DNA of 64,000 nucleotides from Sciurus carolinensis (taxonomy: Eukaryota > Chordata > Mammalia > Rodentia > Sciuridae), in NCBI RefSeq assembly GCF_902686445.1, contig NW_025920103.1, positions 2,898,783 through 2,962,782 of the forward strand. Direction: 5' to 3'. A program made the translations under genes and the position numbers. This document shows positions 46,501 through 56,700 of the stretch, in pieces (within the stretch, counting starts at the first letter, position 1; every line of letters starts with the position of its first letter). The notes under the pieces were generated by a model. That model saw nothing but the letters and a program-made list of their open reading frames with translations. It had not been told where the DNA came from and ran no database searches.

Positions 46501-47475
46501 CAGAGCCCAGAGCACAGAGTGCAGGACACAGAGCCCAGAGTGCAGAGTGCAGAGCACAGAGCACAGAGCGAGAACACAGAGTGCAGAGCACAGAACCAGA
46601 GCACAGAACTTCAGAGCCCTGAGTGCAGAGTGCAGAGCAAAGAATCAAATACAGTGCACAAAGCACAGAGCCCAGACCCACAGTCCGAGACAGTGCCCAT
46701 AGCCAGAGCCCCGAGTACAGAGCACAAAGAACAGAGTGAAGACCACAGAGCACAGAAGGCAGAGAACAAAGCATGGAGCACAGAGCCAAGACCCAGAGTA
46801 CAGAGACAGAGCACAGAGCCCTGACCCAGAATATTGAGATAAAGCCCAGATCCAGAGCCCAAAAACAGATCCAGGAGCACACATTGCAGACCACAGAGCA
46901 CAGAGCACAGAGCCAGTGCACAGAGCACAGAGCATAGAGAGAAGAACACAGAATACAGAGCACTGAACCAGGACCCAGAGTACAGAGACAGAGCAAAGAG
47001 CACAGATCCAGAGTATGGAGACAGAGTCCATTGCCAGAGCCCAGAGCAGAAATCCCAGAGAACTGATTGCAGAGCACAGAGCCCTGAGAACAGACCATAG
47101 AGCATACTGTGCAGTGCACAGTGCACAGAGACCAGAGCACAGAGCACAGAGCACAGAGCACAGAGCCCAGATTCTGAGTACAGGAACAGACCTTAGAGCT
47201 CACAGCCCAGCAGAGCACAGAGCAACAGAGCACAGAAAACAGAGCCAGAACACAGAGCCAGAGCACAGAGACCAGAGCACATGAAAGCACAGAGCATAGA
47301 ACTCAGAGCTCAGACCCAGAATACAGAGACAGATCACAGAGCCCAGAGACCAGAGCTCAGAGACAGAACCAGAACAGAGACAGAGCACAGAGCACAGAGC
47401 ACAGAGCACAGAGCACACTGACCAGACAAGAGCTCATTTCACAAAGCCCAGAACCCAGAGAATAGAATGCAGAGT
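34539..47475 (+). repeat. Array block 15, ACAGAGC on the plus strand (longest block)
   Basis: 12.9 kb without a switch. Higher-order structure is clearest here. TGAGATAGAAGAGACAG or a close variant occurs near 34944, 36777, 37288, 37665, 38817, 39313, 42177, 42602 and 42796, and CAAGAACAAATTGCC or a near match near 36,380, 38,143 and 39,535. It contains a perfect (TAACCC)2 at 40067-40078. The longest frames in the window (minus 37816-39126, 436 codons; minus 41681-42931, 416 codons; minus 35825-37006, 393 codons) lie here and are repeat-derived. The heptamer fades out at about 47,475. Confidence 0.92.
36370..40000 (+). repeat. Higher-order repeat inside block 15 (three copies)
   Basis: Copies begin near 36,370, 38,130 and 39,525 with a shared run reading CAAGAACAAATTGCC then GAGCACAGAGCCAGA. 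The intervals are therefore about 1.76 and 1.40 kb, differing by internal gains or losses. Within the first two copies a further match is visible: 36,720-37,080 against 38,760-39,118, offset about 2.04 kb. It includes TGAGATAGAAGAG and CACACAGACAGGAGC and ends CCCAGAGCTCAGATCCAGGG. Identity of the matched parts looks well above 90% by eye. Confidence 0.75.
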
Positions 47476-49754
47476 CCCATTCACCTGCACAGTAGGACAG
47501 TAAGAGCTTACCTGAGAGAGGAGACCTACATCACAACCACATAGATTTTCCTTCTGAACACCCCATTGGTTGCATCCTTAGCCACAGGGGCTGTGTGCAA
47601 AGCACTGAGCTCAGTGCTGTCTGCAACCATCTACCTGGGCTTGAGCCTCCCCTCTCCCCTGCACTCATTCACAGGCTCAACCCAGTCATCACGTTTCCCC
47701 TCATCCCTTCTCCTCAAGGTGCCGAGAACTTTCCTCTCACTCCTGCTGTGACCTCTGGTAAACCAGATGTCCTGGGCTTCCTTTTCATAGCAGACACACA
47801 GCTTCTGCCAACACTAGCCCCCCTAGAACGATAGACGTTTTCTGGACCAATGCTCTTACTGCAAAGCACACTTACTAAAGAAGGAGCTCCCTACCTGGGG
47901 ACTGGAGCAGCTTGCTGGTGTTGGATTTTCAGATAGAACATATTACTCACTGCCACCTAACTCAATTCCACAGAACACTTTCCTGAAAGTGAGGTTGTGG
48001 ACATGCCGTTCCAGAGGCAGGGAACTCAGCCTGCCTGTGCTCCTTGGCTGTGGATCTAGCTTGCTCAGTTTCTCCCCTGCTGGAAACCAAGTGTCCTTTG
48101 AGTCACAGCATGACTTGTGTGCCCCTCAACTAAAAGGACTCCAGAGCTTCAAGAGGGTGGACAGAGACCACTCAGGATTCCACTTTCCTTCTGCACAGTA
48201 CCAGCAGCTATGTGGGAGGACAGGGCTGGGTGCAGGTTGGATGAGATCCTTAAATTTGGAAAGAAAAGATTTCTTGGACCATCCACTGAGCAGATGTTGG
48301 GTGAAGGGAGACCAGAGGCCAGTAGGTTGCTGGGTTCCCTGACTGCAGAAGACACTGTCCAGTGCTCCTACATTTCTTGGTGCAGTTCTCCAAGCTGCAG
48401 CCCAACATCTGTACTCAGGAAGGTTCTACTTTCTGCACCACAGGTGCTCTTCCAAGGTTCCTGCCAGGCCTGCTCCCTACACCACACCAAAGGCTCCTGC
48501 CTGGATCCTCCCATGGTGCCCATCCTTTCCACATGTGGGCACCAACCAGACCTGGGAAGAGGTGCCAGACATGCAGAGTATGAAGAGCACATTGTGAACA
48601 CTGCAAAGAATCCAAGCTGTGGCTAGTCCACATGGGACCGGAGATGTGGGACCTGAATGGGGCCTCAGGAAGGAAGAAGCTTGATGTGGTCAACCTCTCT
48701 CCCATTACCATGCTTCACTAGCCTGTTCTCTTCCTGCAGGCCCTGGCAAGGGATGCCTCTGCCCAGGACTGAGGACTGTCCTGTGAGGGGTGCATCAGTC
48801 CACCCTCACTGTCCAAAAATGTATGATGCAGTGTCTTGGAAGCTGTGAGGCTTGGGCACCTGGAGCTGACCCTAAAAGGGAGTCCAAGTCTGTTGGGCAA
48901 GAAATGTGTGCATGGCTCATGCAAAACCCTTGGGCAGAGACAGACCAGCACTGTGTACTCAGGAAGGATCTGAATGCAGGCCCTGTACCTGCTGAAGAAA
49001 TCATTAATACACCATGGTGTCAAGGACTGGCTCCTGGAAGCTTGTTATAATTAGGTTAAGGTTTGAGTTGCTGTGATTCGGAGTTCAAACAAATGGTGTG
49101 TTTCAGGACAGTGAGGGGTACTGGCCCAACTGAAATTGTTGTAGGATGTTTGGACAAAGACACAAGACACCAGGGATGGCAGCAGGAAGCAGTGTTTATA
49201 TGTGTCAGCCCTGGCTCAGTGTATTCTTATCCAAAGGCTGAGACTTTGGCACAGGGAGCATAACCTTGTATAATTTTGTTAGTTTCCTTTTATGCACTAG
49301 TTCTCTGTCTCCTGTTTGAGGTAATTGACATTCCTTTTTGAGCATTCTATTTGTATACTAAGATGTCCCAACTGAGATGTGGAAGGATCACATTGATACT
49401 GATATTGCCATGTTATCATCTTCTTTACTATGAGAAAATCTCTACCCAAAATGAGTTGGATATGCAGATAAGTTACTTAGGTAACATAGTTACACCACGA
49501 ATAACCCTGGGAAATATAATTTCATGAATGGATGTTTGTTTTCTTTTTGCTTCTCTTCATTTATTTTTATAAGAGAACATTTTTCAGGTCTTCTACTTTT
49601 AGGCTTCTTTTAAAGGAATGGAAAGAAAAACAGAAAGACAGAGTTGGGGTGAGGCAGGTCAGGTCAATCACTGACCCAGTCTATTGCTGGAGTCACCCTG
49701 ACTTAGTGAAGAACAGGTGGGAAATCAGTATCTGTAAATTTCTCACTCAGAAGG
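47476..49754. other. Right flank, no gene recognised
   Basis: Ordinary-complexity sequence directly after the array. The largest frame (48117-48626, plus, 169 codons) has no recognisable domain, and a frame on the opposite strand overlaps it. At about 49,138-49,560 the words TGTTGTAGGATGTTTGG and GCAGGAAGCAGTGTTTATA hint at a degraded LTR on the minus strand, but the far end is not definable. Confidence 0.45.
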
Positions 49755-50071
49755 AAAACTTATCTGGAGAATATCATGCTAAGTGAGATAAGCCAATCCC
49801 CCCCCAAAAAACAAAGGAAGAATGATCTTGCTGATAAGTGAATGATGACACATAATGGGGGGAGCAAGAATGGAGGAAGGAGGGACTGTATAGGGGGAAA
49901 AGAGGGTTGGGAGGAGTGGGAGGGTAGAGGGAAAATAACAGAATGAATCAAACAACATTACCCTATGTAAATGTATGATTACACAAATGGTATGCTTTTA
50001 CTCCATCTACAGAGAATCAACATGTATCTCATTTGTTTACAATAAAAATAAATATTAAAAAAAAGAAGGAA
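49755..50071 (+). mobile_element. L1 3' UTR fragment with A-rich tail
   Basis: It starts at GGAGAATATCATGCTAAGTG, the standard end of rodent and other L1 ORF2/3' UTR junctions, and runs through a G-rich stretch (GGGAGGAGTGGGAGGG) typical of the L1 3' UTR. It ends in AATAAAAATAAATATTAAAA. It is severely 5' truncated and non-coding. Confidence 0.8.
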
Positions 50072-50691
50072 AACTTTCCTGGGAAGCCCAGACACTTGGT
50101 TGCATTAACCATCAATGAATTTGGAAGATAAACCATCCAAGTACCCACATTATTAAATTGAAATGAGCTCAACACATTTTATTATTCTAATTCATTGATA
50201 TAAAATCAGTTACTTTTTTGTTTGCCATTTACTAAACATATAAGATATCCCTAGGTCAGAAGCTACTGATTATAAACATTTTGCTTGACCCACCCCTGTC
50301 TCTGAGCCCATGTGAAAACACTTCCCAGAGGCCCTGCACCTTTGACTTCCCTTGACTGTGGCCTCCAAAGCCTGCATTCAACTCCCGTTTTTAGGTGGTG
50401 CTGGTGGGGGGGTATTGTGTTATTTATTCTGGCCCCAAACTCCAGGGCTCAGGGGATCTTCCTGCCTTTGGTACTGAGGGTACACTCAGCAGAGAACTGA
50501 AAAACAGGGCACAAATGTAACAAATGAGCAGCATGTTATTGCAAAGCAAAGATTACAAAGTAACAGACTCCTGCCAAGAGCAGGGTAGTCAACAGAAAAA
50601 TTACTGACTTGTTCTCTTCAGAGGCTTCTTCCTCTTTCTATCACCTCTCCCTCCACACTCCCCATATTCCTCACTGATACCACCAAACCCA
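50072..50691. other. Unannotated stretch with a weak SINE trace
   Basis: No gene is seen. At about 50,430-50,490 the words CCAAACTCCAGGGCTCAGGG and ATCTTCCTGCCTTTGG look like part of an inverted 7SL-derived SINE, too short to call firmly. Confidence 0.4.
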
Positions 50692-51099
50692 TGTGTTCTA
50701 GTCAGATTGTTCACTGCTGTGACTAAATAATCTGACCAGCACAATTGTAGAGGAAGAAAGGCTTATTTGAAAGCTCATGGCTCCACAGAAGGCCAGCCAC
50801 ATTCCTCAGGGTCCAAGGTGTGGCTGAACATCAAGATGGAAGAGTGTGGCAGAGGGAAGCAGCTTGCATCATCAGGAAGCAGAGAGAGACTCTACTATCC
50901 AGATATAAAATGTATACCTCATAGCCATGCCCCAATTCCCATCTGATCCAACCACACCTTACCACATCAATTAATCCCATCAGGGATGAATTCACTGATT
51001 GGGTTAAGACTCTCACAACCCAATCATTTCTCCTCTGAACCTTCCTACATTGTCTCAAATGTGAGCTTTTGGGGGACACCTCAGATCCAAACCATAATA
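50692..51099 (+). mobile_element. MaLR-type LTR (ERVL-MaLR)
   Basis: About 408 bp beginning TGTGTTCTAGTCAG and ending ATCCAAACCATAAT. It carries internal words typical of MaLR LTRs: GAGGAAGAAAGGCTTATTTG, GGAAGCAGAGAGAGACTC and GATTGGGTTAAGACTCTCAC, CTTTTGGGGGACACCTCAG. The overall order parallels MST/THE1-like LTRs. It is non-autonomous and old. I cannot define a target duplication. Confidence 0.65.
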
Positions 51100-51620
51100 C
51101 CATACATCTTGGTCTTTCTGTTGGATTCCCCCTTCATGTCCACAAGCACTTTGGTCAGCTAGGCAGTTGACCTTCTTGGTGAACCATCTTTACCCTTCTG
51201 TCTGGACCTGAACCTGCCCCTGACTTTCTCCTTCACCATCCTGCCCTGGCTGCACATGCAGTTCTAAATCTCCCTCACGTTCGCCCTTGAGCCAGCAACT
51301 GCCCAGAGATGGCCTTGCACACTGAGTCACTCCCATGGGCCTGGCTAGGAGCATCCAGGAGGGTGCCAAGACACACTTATCACTGCACCACAGCCTCCAC
51401 TTCACAACTGCCTCGTTAACTCTGCAAACTGAGTCATACTCATTGGGGAGGTGCAGTTCCCTTTCTCTCTTTGGGGTTTGAGCTCTGAGGACATTGTTCA
51501 GGGAATTCTGGGGAACAGGAGAAAAAGACTTAAAAGGGTGGAAACAGGGAACACCAGGAGGCCTGCTATTGCACCCCAGAGGAGACATTCCTGCCTTTCT
51601 TGGCTTCTCCCCAGTTGTGG
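51100..51620. other. Unannotated stretch before LTR copy 3
   Basis: No gene or repeat is recognised. Frames that run across it into the LTR (for example 51190-51657, minus, 155 codons) show no domain. Confidence 0.45.
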
Positions 51621-52119
51621 TGTTGTGCCCAAAGGCTCGAGACCCCGCAAAGACCACCAGAGACCACGATCAATGCAAGCAACAAAGAGTCATTTATTAG
51701 CAAGTTCGAACCTGGTCCTCTGCGTCCTTAACCGGTGATGCTAAGAGAGGCCCCAAGCCCTCGTTAGAAGGGTTTTTATAATGAAAGGCAAGCAGTTTTA
51801 CAGTGTTCTTTTAATTGGTTAACATTTGAACAACTAAACATTAGTCCTCCTCTGGTTGGGTCCTGCCAATCTATTTGATTCTCATTGGGTCCTGCCAGAA
51901 CTGAATGGTCCTAGTGGAAGAAGGGAGGAGGGAAGGAGTGAACTATGCAGGAGATGAGTCGGGGCTAAGCCCCGCTCCCGTCCTTGACAGATAAGGTCTC
52001 CAGGCAACCGCACATTCCTCGGACAAATATCTCTTAACAACCTTGGTAAGCACAGGGGCCCAGCAGTCCTGTTTGTCCTTGAGACAGTTAGCAGCACAGA
52101 TACCACCCTGCTCCCAACA
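51621..52119 (-). mobile_element. Solo LTR, class I (gammaretrovirus-like) ERV, copy 3
   Basis: 499 bp, minus orientation, TGTTG...CAACA ends, flanked by the 4-bp repeat GTGG (51617-51620 and 52120-52123). The TATA box lies at 51774-51780 and AATAAA at 51693-51698 on the minus strand. It belongs to the same family as the two LTRs in the array but is only about 90% identical to them by eye. It also has a short extra segment near 51,840 (ATTAGTC). It lies about 4.1 kb outside the array and is a solo LTR. Confidence 0.92.
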
Positions 52120-52123
52120 GTGG

Positions 52124-52610
52124 GAGTCAATAAGATCCTTTGGACTGAATCCCTTCCTGCTGACTTTTGAACTGATGAGGCAGTTGGCCAGGGCCCTTTT
52201 CTTTCTGCCTGTGGTCCATGGGAACCCAGGGGAAGCAGGAGTGTCTATGAGAGTGCCTCATGCCACAATCCCTACCCCTTCCACTCCAGTCTACTTACAA
52301 TGACCCTGCAGACCAGGGAAGCTCTCCTGGTACCCAGATGCCGATCTGGTTCACCCCTCCCCAGAGTCTGAGGGTGTGGCCTGTTCAGTGACCATACTGA
52401 AACAACATTCTCCTGGGCACATTGTATGCACTCATGGAGAGTTCTGGGGAGGGTAGGACCGTGTCTGGCTTCCTTGTGGATGTGCCCAGCATCACACATC
52501 ATTGGGGGAACCTCGAGCCTCTCAGAGACACCAGTCAAGGTGAGGAGGTGTCCTGCAGGGGAGCTGGTGAGGGACCTAGGTGCAGTGTGTAGCTTCTCAG
52601 GCAAGACTGG
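52124..52610. other. Unannotated stretch right of LTR copy 3
   Basis: No gene or repeat recognised. Open frames on both strands overlap each other without a distinguishing feature. Confidence 0.45.
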
Positions 52611-52615
52611 CCACT

Positions 52616-53600
52616 CCAGTACCTGCAGCCATACAGCCCTTCCTCCAGACCTTGTGCAGGCACTACTCCACCTCAGCCACCTTGATCTTGTGCAGGTTCT
52701 GGTGCTGCTTGTACTGAGTCTGCTGCATTCTCCACCATGTGGCTGAGCACTTCTCCCACTGGTGTGGCTGCACCCAAGGCTTCCCCTTGTGTTTCAAGGT
52801 CTCCAGCTGCAGGCACGCATTGCTGCACATCATCACACAGTACATCTTGCTCAGCCAGGTGGTTCATTTCATCTTGGTCTCCAGATCCTGGACCTGCCCT
52901 GTATCCTGCTCCCTGTGCAGCTCTTCCAGTGGGCCTTGCTGTGACTGCTGGCACTCCAGCACCTACAGGCAGTTCTGGAGTGTCACCGTTGTGATGTTCC
53001 CTTCATCTTCTGCTGCTTCTCTTTCCTGCACTGGGCCTTGCTGACTGGTGCCCCCTCACACACCTCCACCTTAATGAAGATGAGCACCAGCTCCATGGCT
53101 CCATGCAGCCCACCTCCAGGGAAGCCTGATTGCCTCCTCTATCTTTGTTGCCTTTTCTGTCCCACCAGGATCCCTTTGGTCCAGCTCCTGCTTTCTCCAT
53201 TGCCTTTTATCCAGGAGAGCAGTGGACAGCTTCTTAGGGCTGCCCTGGTCCCTGGCCTGCTGGGTCTTTTCCTGTAGAACTGTTGCATAGCCTCCAGGGC
53301 AAAGAGAGTCTGGATCTGCCATCCCAGCATAGGTCTCTTCCTCTTAGGTTGCCGCTGGCTTCTTGGCCCCAGAAGTCATTGGAGACTTGTCCCCAAGGGG
53401 GTTGGCCTTGTTCCCAGCCTTCTGTTCCTTTATTTTATTTTTTAATGTGGTTCTGAGGCTCAAACCCATGACTTCATGCATGCTAGGAGAGTGCTGTACC
53501 ACTGAGCCAAAACCCCAGCCCAAGCCTTCTGTTCCTGTTCTCAGAATTTTTTTCCTTTGCTTTTTTGGGGCCCAGACCCCTGTGGACCTTGAATATTCAC
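52616..53600 (-). pseudogene. Broken coding-like stretch, probable retropseudogene, parent not recognised
   Basis: On the minus strand, consecutive frames give hydrophilic, Q/E/K-rich, coiled-coil-like peptides. Examples are GNKANPLGDKSPMTSGAKKP, QEKTQQARDQGSPKKLSTAL, LLDKRQWRKQELDQRDPGGT and, further on, QYKQHQNLHKIKVAEVE. The frame changes several times and stops intervene, so it cannot make one protein. No intron-like gaps are evident between the segments, which fits a processed copy, but I see no clear poly-A end. An ID SINE is inserted at 53430-53522. I could not name the parent gene. Confidence 0.45.
53430..53522 (-). repeat. ID SINE with 14-bp target duplication
   Basis: Inverted ID element: T-rich tail, GGTTCTGAGGCTCAAACCCA, ATGCATGCTAGGAGAGTGC, CCACTGAGCCAAAACCCCAG. 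It is flanked by identical 14-bp copies of AGCCTTCTGTTCCT at 53416-53429 and 53523-53536, the signature of L1-mediated insertion. The host sequence is the broken coding-like stretch. Confidence 0.88.
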
Positions 53601-53765
53601 AGCTTGTATGTGCCAGTGGCATGGGCCAGGGTAGCTCGCAGGTCATCCTGACCAGATCCCATAGTTTGGCATCTGGGTGACCTCCCACCAGGACCCTGAG
53701 GTGGCATAACTCATGGGTCTGCTTTTGAAAAATGTCTACATAGAACATTGGTCCATTGTTTAGTG

Positions 53766-53789
53766 TGCTTTTGTTTGTTTGTTTGTTGC
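53766..53789. repeat. (TTTG)n short tandem repeat
   Basis: About five TTTG units. They could be the tail of a degraded retroelement in minus orientation, but no body is identifiable. Confidence 0.7.
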
Positions 53790-56700
53790 TTTTCCTGTGG
53801 AAATGTTTGAATTCCTTAGAGATTCTGGGCATAATGAAAAGCTTACAAATATCTTTCCTCCTTTCAGAGATTGTCTCTTGATTCAATTGATTATTTTCTT
53901 GGATGTTCAGAGGATTTTAATTAGATATGAATGCATTTGTCAGTTTTGGTTGATGCACTTTTGAGGTTGTATCAAATAAATCTCAGACTGGTTTTCTAAA
54001 GTGAGTTCTATACTGGGCTAATCCACTCTGCAAGCTACAGTCAACCTAAGGAGAGACCTTCACCTTTCTTCTGGGCAGAGCTTCCCCATGAGCATGGTCT
54101 GAGGTAGACTGTGGAGACAGGCCCAGATACATACATCTATTTCTATGGAAGAAGAATGGAGATGGTGCTTCTAGTACTCCACTATGGACGTGAGCCATGA
54201 GTCCTTAGACTGGAATCAGTCCCCTCAAATTGTCCATCTGTGTCCTGGTTATATTGATGCAACTGGGTGGATAGGATCTTAGGACCCATTGGTGATGGAA
54301 TTGAAATTGGTTCAGGTCAATGGACCTGTCCTAGGCTGTCCTAGCTCCCACCTCCCATGACCCAACCTCTCAGGCCCCAGATCCTGGACTCTGTGCAGTT
54401 TGAACTCCTGCTACCATCCTTGGTCTGACCCCTCAAAGCCATATCAGCCCTATGCAAGTTGTAACTAAGTGTCCATACTAATAATTATGTGGCCCATCAC
54501 TGCACACTGCAATTCAAAGGTATCACTCCAGCTTCCATAGAAATATCACCCTAAATGATAACTTGTCATTTTTTCATTCTTCTTTCTGGGCAGGGCCATC
54601 TGGGTAAAATAACTTCTGGAGTTAATAATTTATTGTTCAGAAACCTTTATAGAAAGATTGTTAAAATGATCTGTCTTTCAGGGCTAGGAGGTGATTGCTT
54701 TTTCACCTGACATTTTCCTCTTACAGGCAGGACTTTTTAGGTACCCTTGTTCCTGTGTTAGCAACAGCTGTAATGTCAGGGGCTTGGACCCAGTTCTTCA
54801 GTAGTGTGCAGGAATCATTGATACCCAGGTACAACTCCTTCCTGTTCCTCATGTTCACCCAACTTCTTCCATAGCTGCCCCTTGGCCTCCTTCCTCATCT
54901 TGATTGGTGGGCAATGGCTTCATTAATGGTAAATTTCATCAAATAATATTTGAAAGTAGAAAGATGTAGAAACCTAAGGGAGACATGAGGACGGGCTTTT
55001 GTTTCATTATGGGCAGAACATACAACCATTTTGGGAACCCAGTCTTCTTCAATGCTTACCAAATCCAAACCCAGAGACCATGGTGAAGATGCAGGTGAGG
55101 CTTGTGGGGCAAGGATTCCAGGCAAAACCTGAAAATCCCTGGCAGTGCATAGTATGGAGCAGATGGGGGCTCCATGAGGCTACCCACCACCAAGAAGAGT
55201 GAAGGCAGTCAGGAACCTGCTAAGGCTTCCAGGCCCTGCAGGGAATGACACCCCTCCTTCAACCCTGACTGTTCCCTGGGTAGTTCAGGAAACCCACAGA
55301 GGAGCAGGACCAAGATTAGGCTGTCAGACCCTGCACTGTGAAACAGCCCAGTGACAATGAGGTACAGCCTTAGCTTTGACTGCTTTAATTGGTGGCTAAT
55401 TTGCTACATAATTCCACTGGACTGTGGGAGCTGGAATGTGCTCTCCATCTGAAGCAGCCATAGCTATGCCCTTTGAGGCATCTGGCCTGAGGGCCAGGTG
55501 GGACCAGCAACCACACACCAGTCAAAGGGCCAACTTGAGTTCTGACAAGAGGCTGTCAGAAATCCTCTCTGTGGATTCTGTGGCATTGCTGGAGTTTCTC
55601 CTCAATCCTAATCACAGCTGATGTGCTGGTGATAGCCTAGTTCAGGAGGTCCTGGGGAAAGGCTTGGAGAGAGCCAGATATGAGCACTTGGAACATGCTG
55701 GACATTGTATGTTTTCCAGGAAGTGAGGGTGCCACTCGGGAAGAGTGTGAGATCCAAGGCAGGATCAGGAGGACCCTTCTATTGAATGGGGTTTCTTCCT
55801 TGGAGGGGTGAGGGTGACGGTGTCACCTACACACAGGCACCAGGGACTCATTTGATGTGGTGGTGAAGGAAAATCCATTTATTGTGCACAAAGATTTTGT
55901 TTACATAGACTATGCAGCTGCTTACGTGAGGGGAGGCTCCTTCTGCATCAACCAATGAAAAGGTCATTTACTCTGCTTATCACAGATGTTCCCAAGGCTA
56001 CAGGCAAGTATCACAAGTCCACTGGATGGCATTCCATTCCAGCCTGAGTGGTGAACCTTTGGTCACACCATTGACTCAGTGACTGCTGCCAAGTATGCAT
56101 GTGGGACATGACCTACACCTTTCTCCATGGCACTCCTGTGTCCTGGCCACACAGCCTCCTGTACTACAACTGGGATTCGTTCTTCTCACAGCCTTCCAGT
56201 GCCTTCAGCTCCTCACACCAGAGAGGTGGCCCATTCACAGGGTCATTGCTAGGGAGGTAGGCATGATGGTCTTGGGGTCCCAGTGCCCTGGAGCTTGTGT
56301 GGCTCCACAGTCTTGAGTGGTTACACAGTCCTTGCAGAGACCTCAGACATGTTTCTCCAGAGAGATACCTGGGCTGGGAATGGCTACATCCCCTTTAGAG
56401 GGGCAGGAGCATCCATGGGATATGACCCACCACTGATAAAGAGAACAGTGTTCCAGAATTAACCACACTGTGGCCTGTGAGTCACCTTGTCACCTCCTTC
56501 CAAAAGCTTTGTGCTGCCCCAAGCCATTGAATCAGGATTTCTGAAGGTAAGTGGATATTTGTCTTTGTAAAATTCCCCAGGTGATGCTGATATACAGTAG
56601 CACTGGAGCTCAGAAGACTTATTCCTCTTCTGGGAAGTGGGCCAGGAAGGTGACTCACCAAGGCCAATAAGCCAGGTCTGGATCCCAAGCCTTCCAGGTG

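Larger units (their letters stand above)
9757..47475. repeat. Strand-switching heptamer satellite array (ACAGAGC / GCTCTGT), whole extent
   Basis: About 37.7 kb, of which about 36.2 kb is degenerate tandem heptamer and 1.5 kb is three inserted LTRs. The commonest unit is ACAGAGC (GCTCTGT on the other strand). Frequent variants are CCAGAGC (GGCTCTG), six-base units and single substitutions. Eleven orientation switches were located by eye at about 9941, 11284, 11747, 17485, 18721, 20701, 22540, 23651, 32541, 33281 and 34539, giving 12 same-strand runs (15 pieces once the LTRs are taken out). Longer sub-motifs such as CCCAGAGTACAGAGACAG recur throughout and mark higher-order units. The array is almost free of CpG because the heptamer has none. 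I do not recognise it as a named satellite. No centromere-type, telomere-type or coding function is shown by the sequence. Confidence 0.95.

Noticed and set aside
9757..47475. CRISPR array
   Set aside because: The genome is mammalian, there are no constant repeats with unique spacers, and the repeats are contiguous heptamers.
9757..47475. Immunoglobulin switch region
   Set aside because: Switch regions are also repetitive with palindromes, but they are built on GAGCT/GGGGT pentamers and lie beside constant-region exons. No Ig exon is present and the unit differs.
9757..47475. V(D)J recombination signals (CACAGTG / CACTGTG words)
   Set aside because: Such words occur often because they are one change from the heptamer. 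No matching nonamer at 12 or 23 bp and no V, D or J segment was seen.
48117..48626. 169-codon plus-strand frame in the right flank
   Set aside because: No recognisable domain, signal peptide or splice context, and overlapping frames on both strands. Likely chance.
53344..53886. 180-codon minus-strand frame
   Set aside because: It runs through the ID SINE at 53,430-53,522 and so cannot be an ancestral coding frame. Only part of it belongs to the coding-like remnant.
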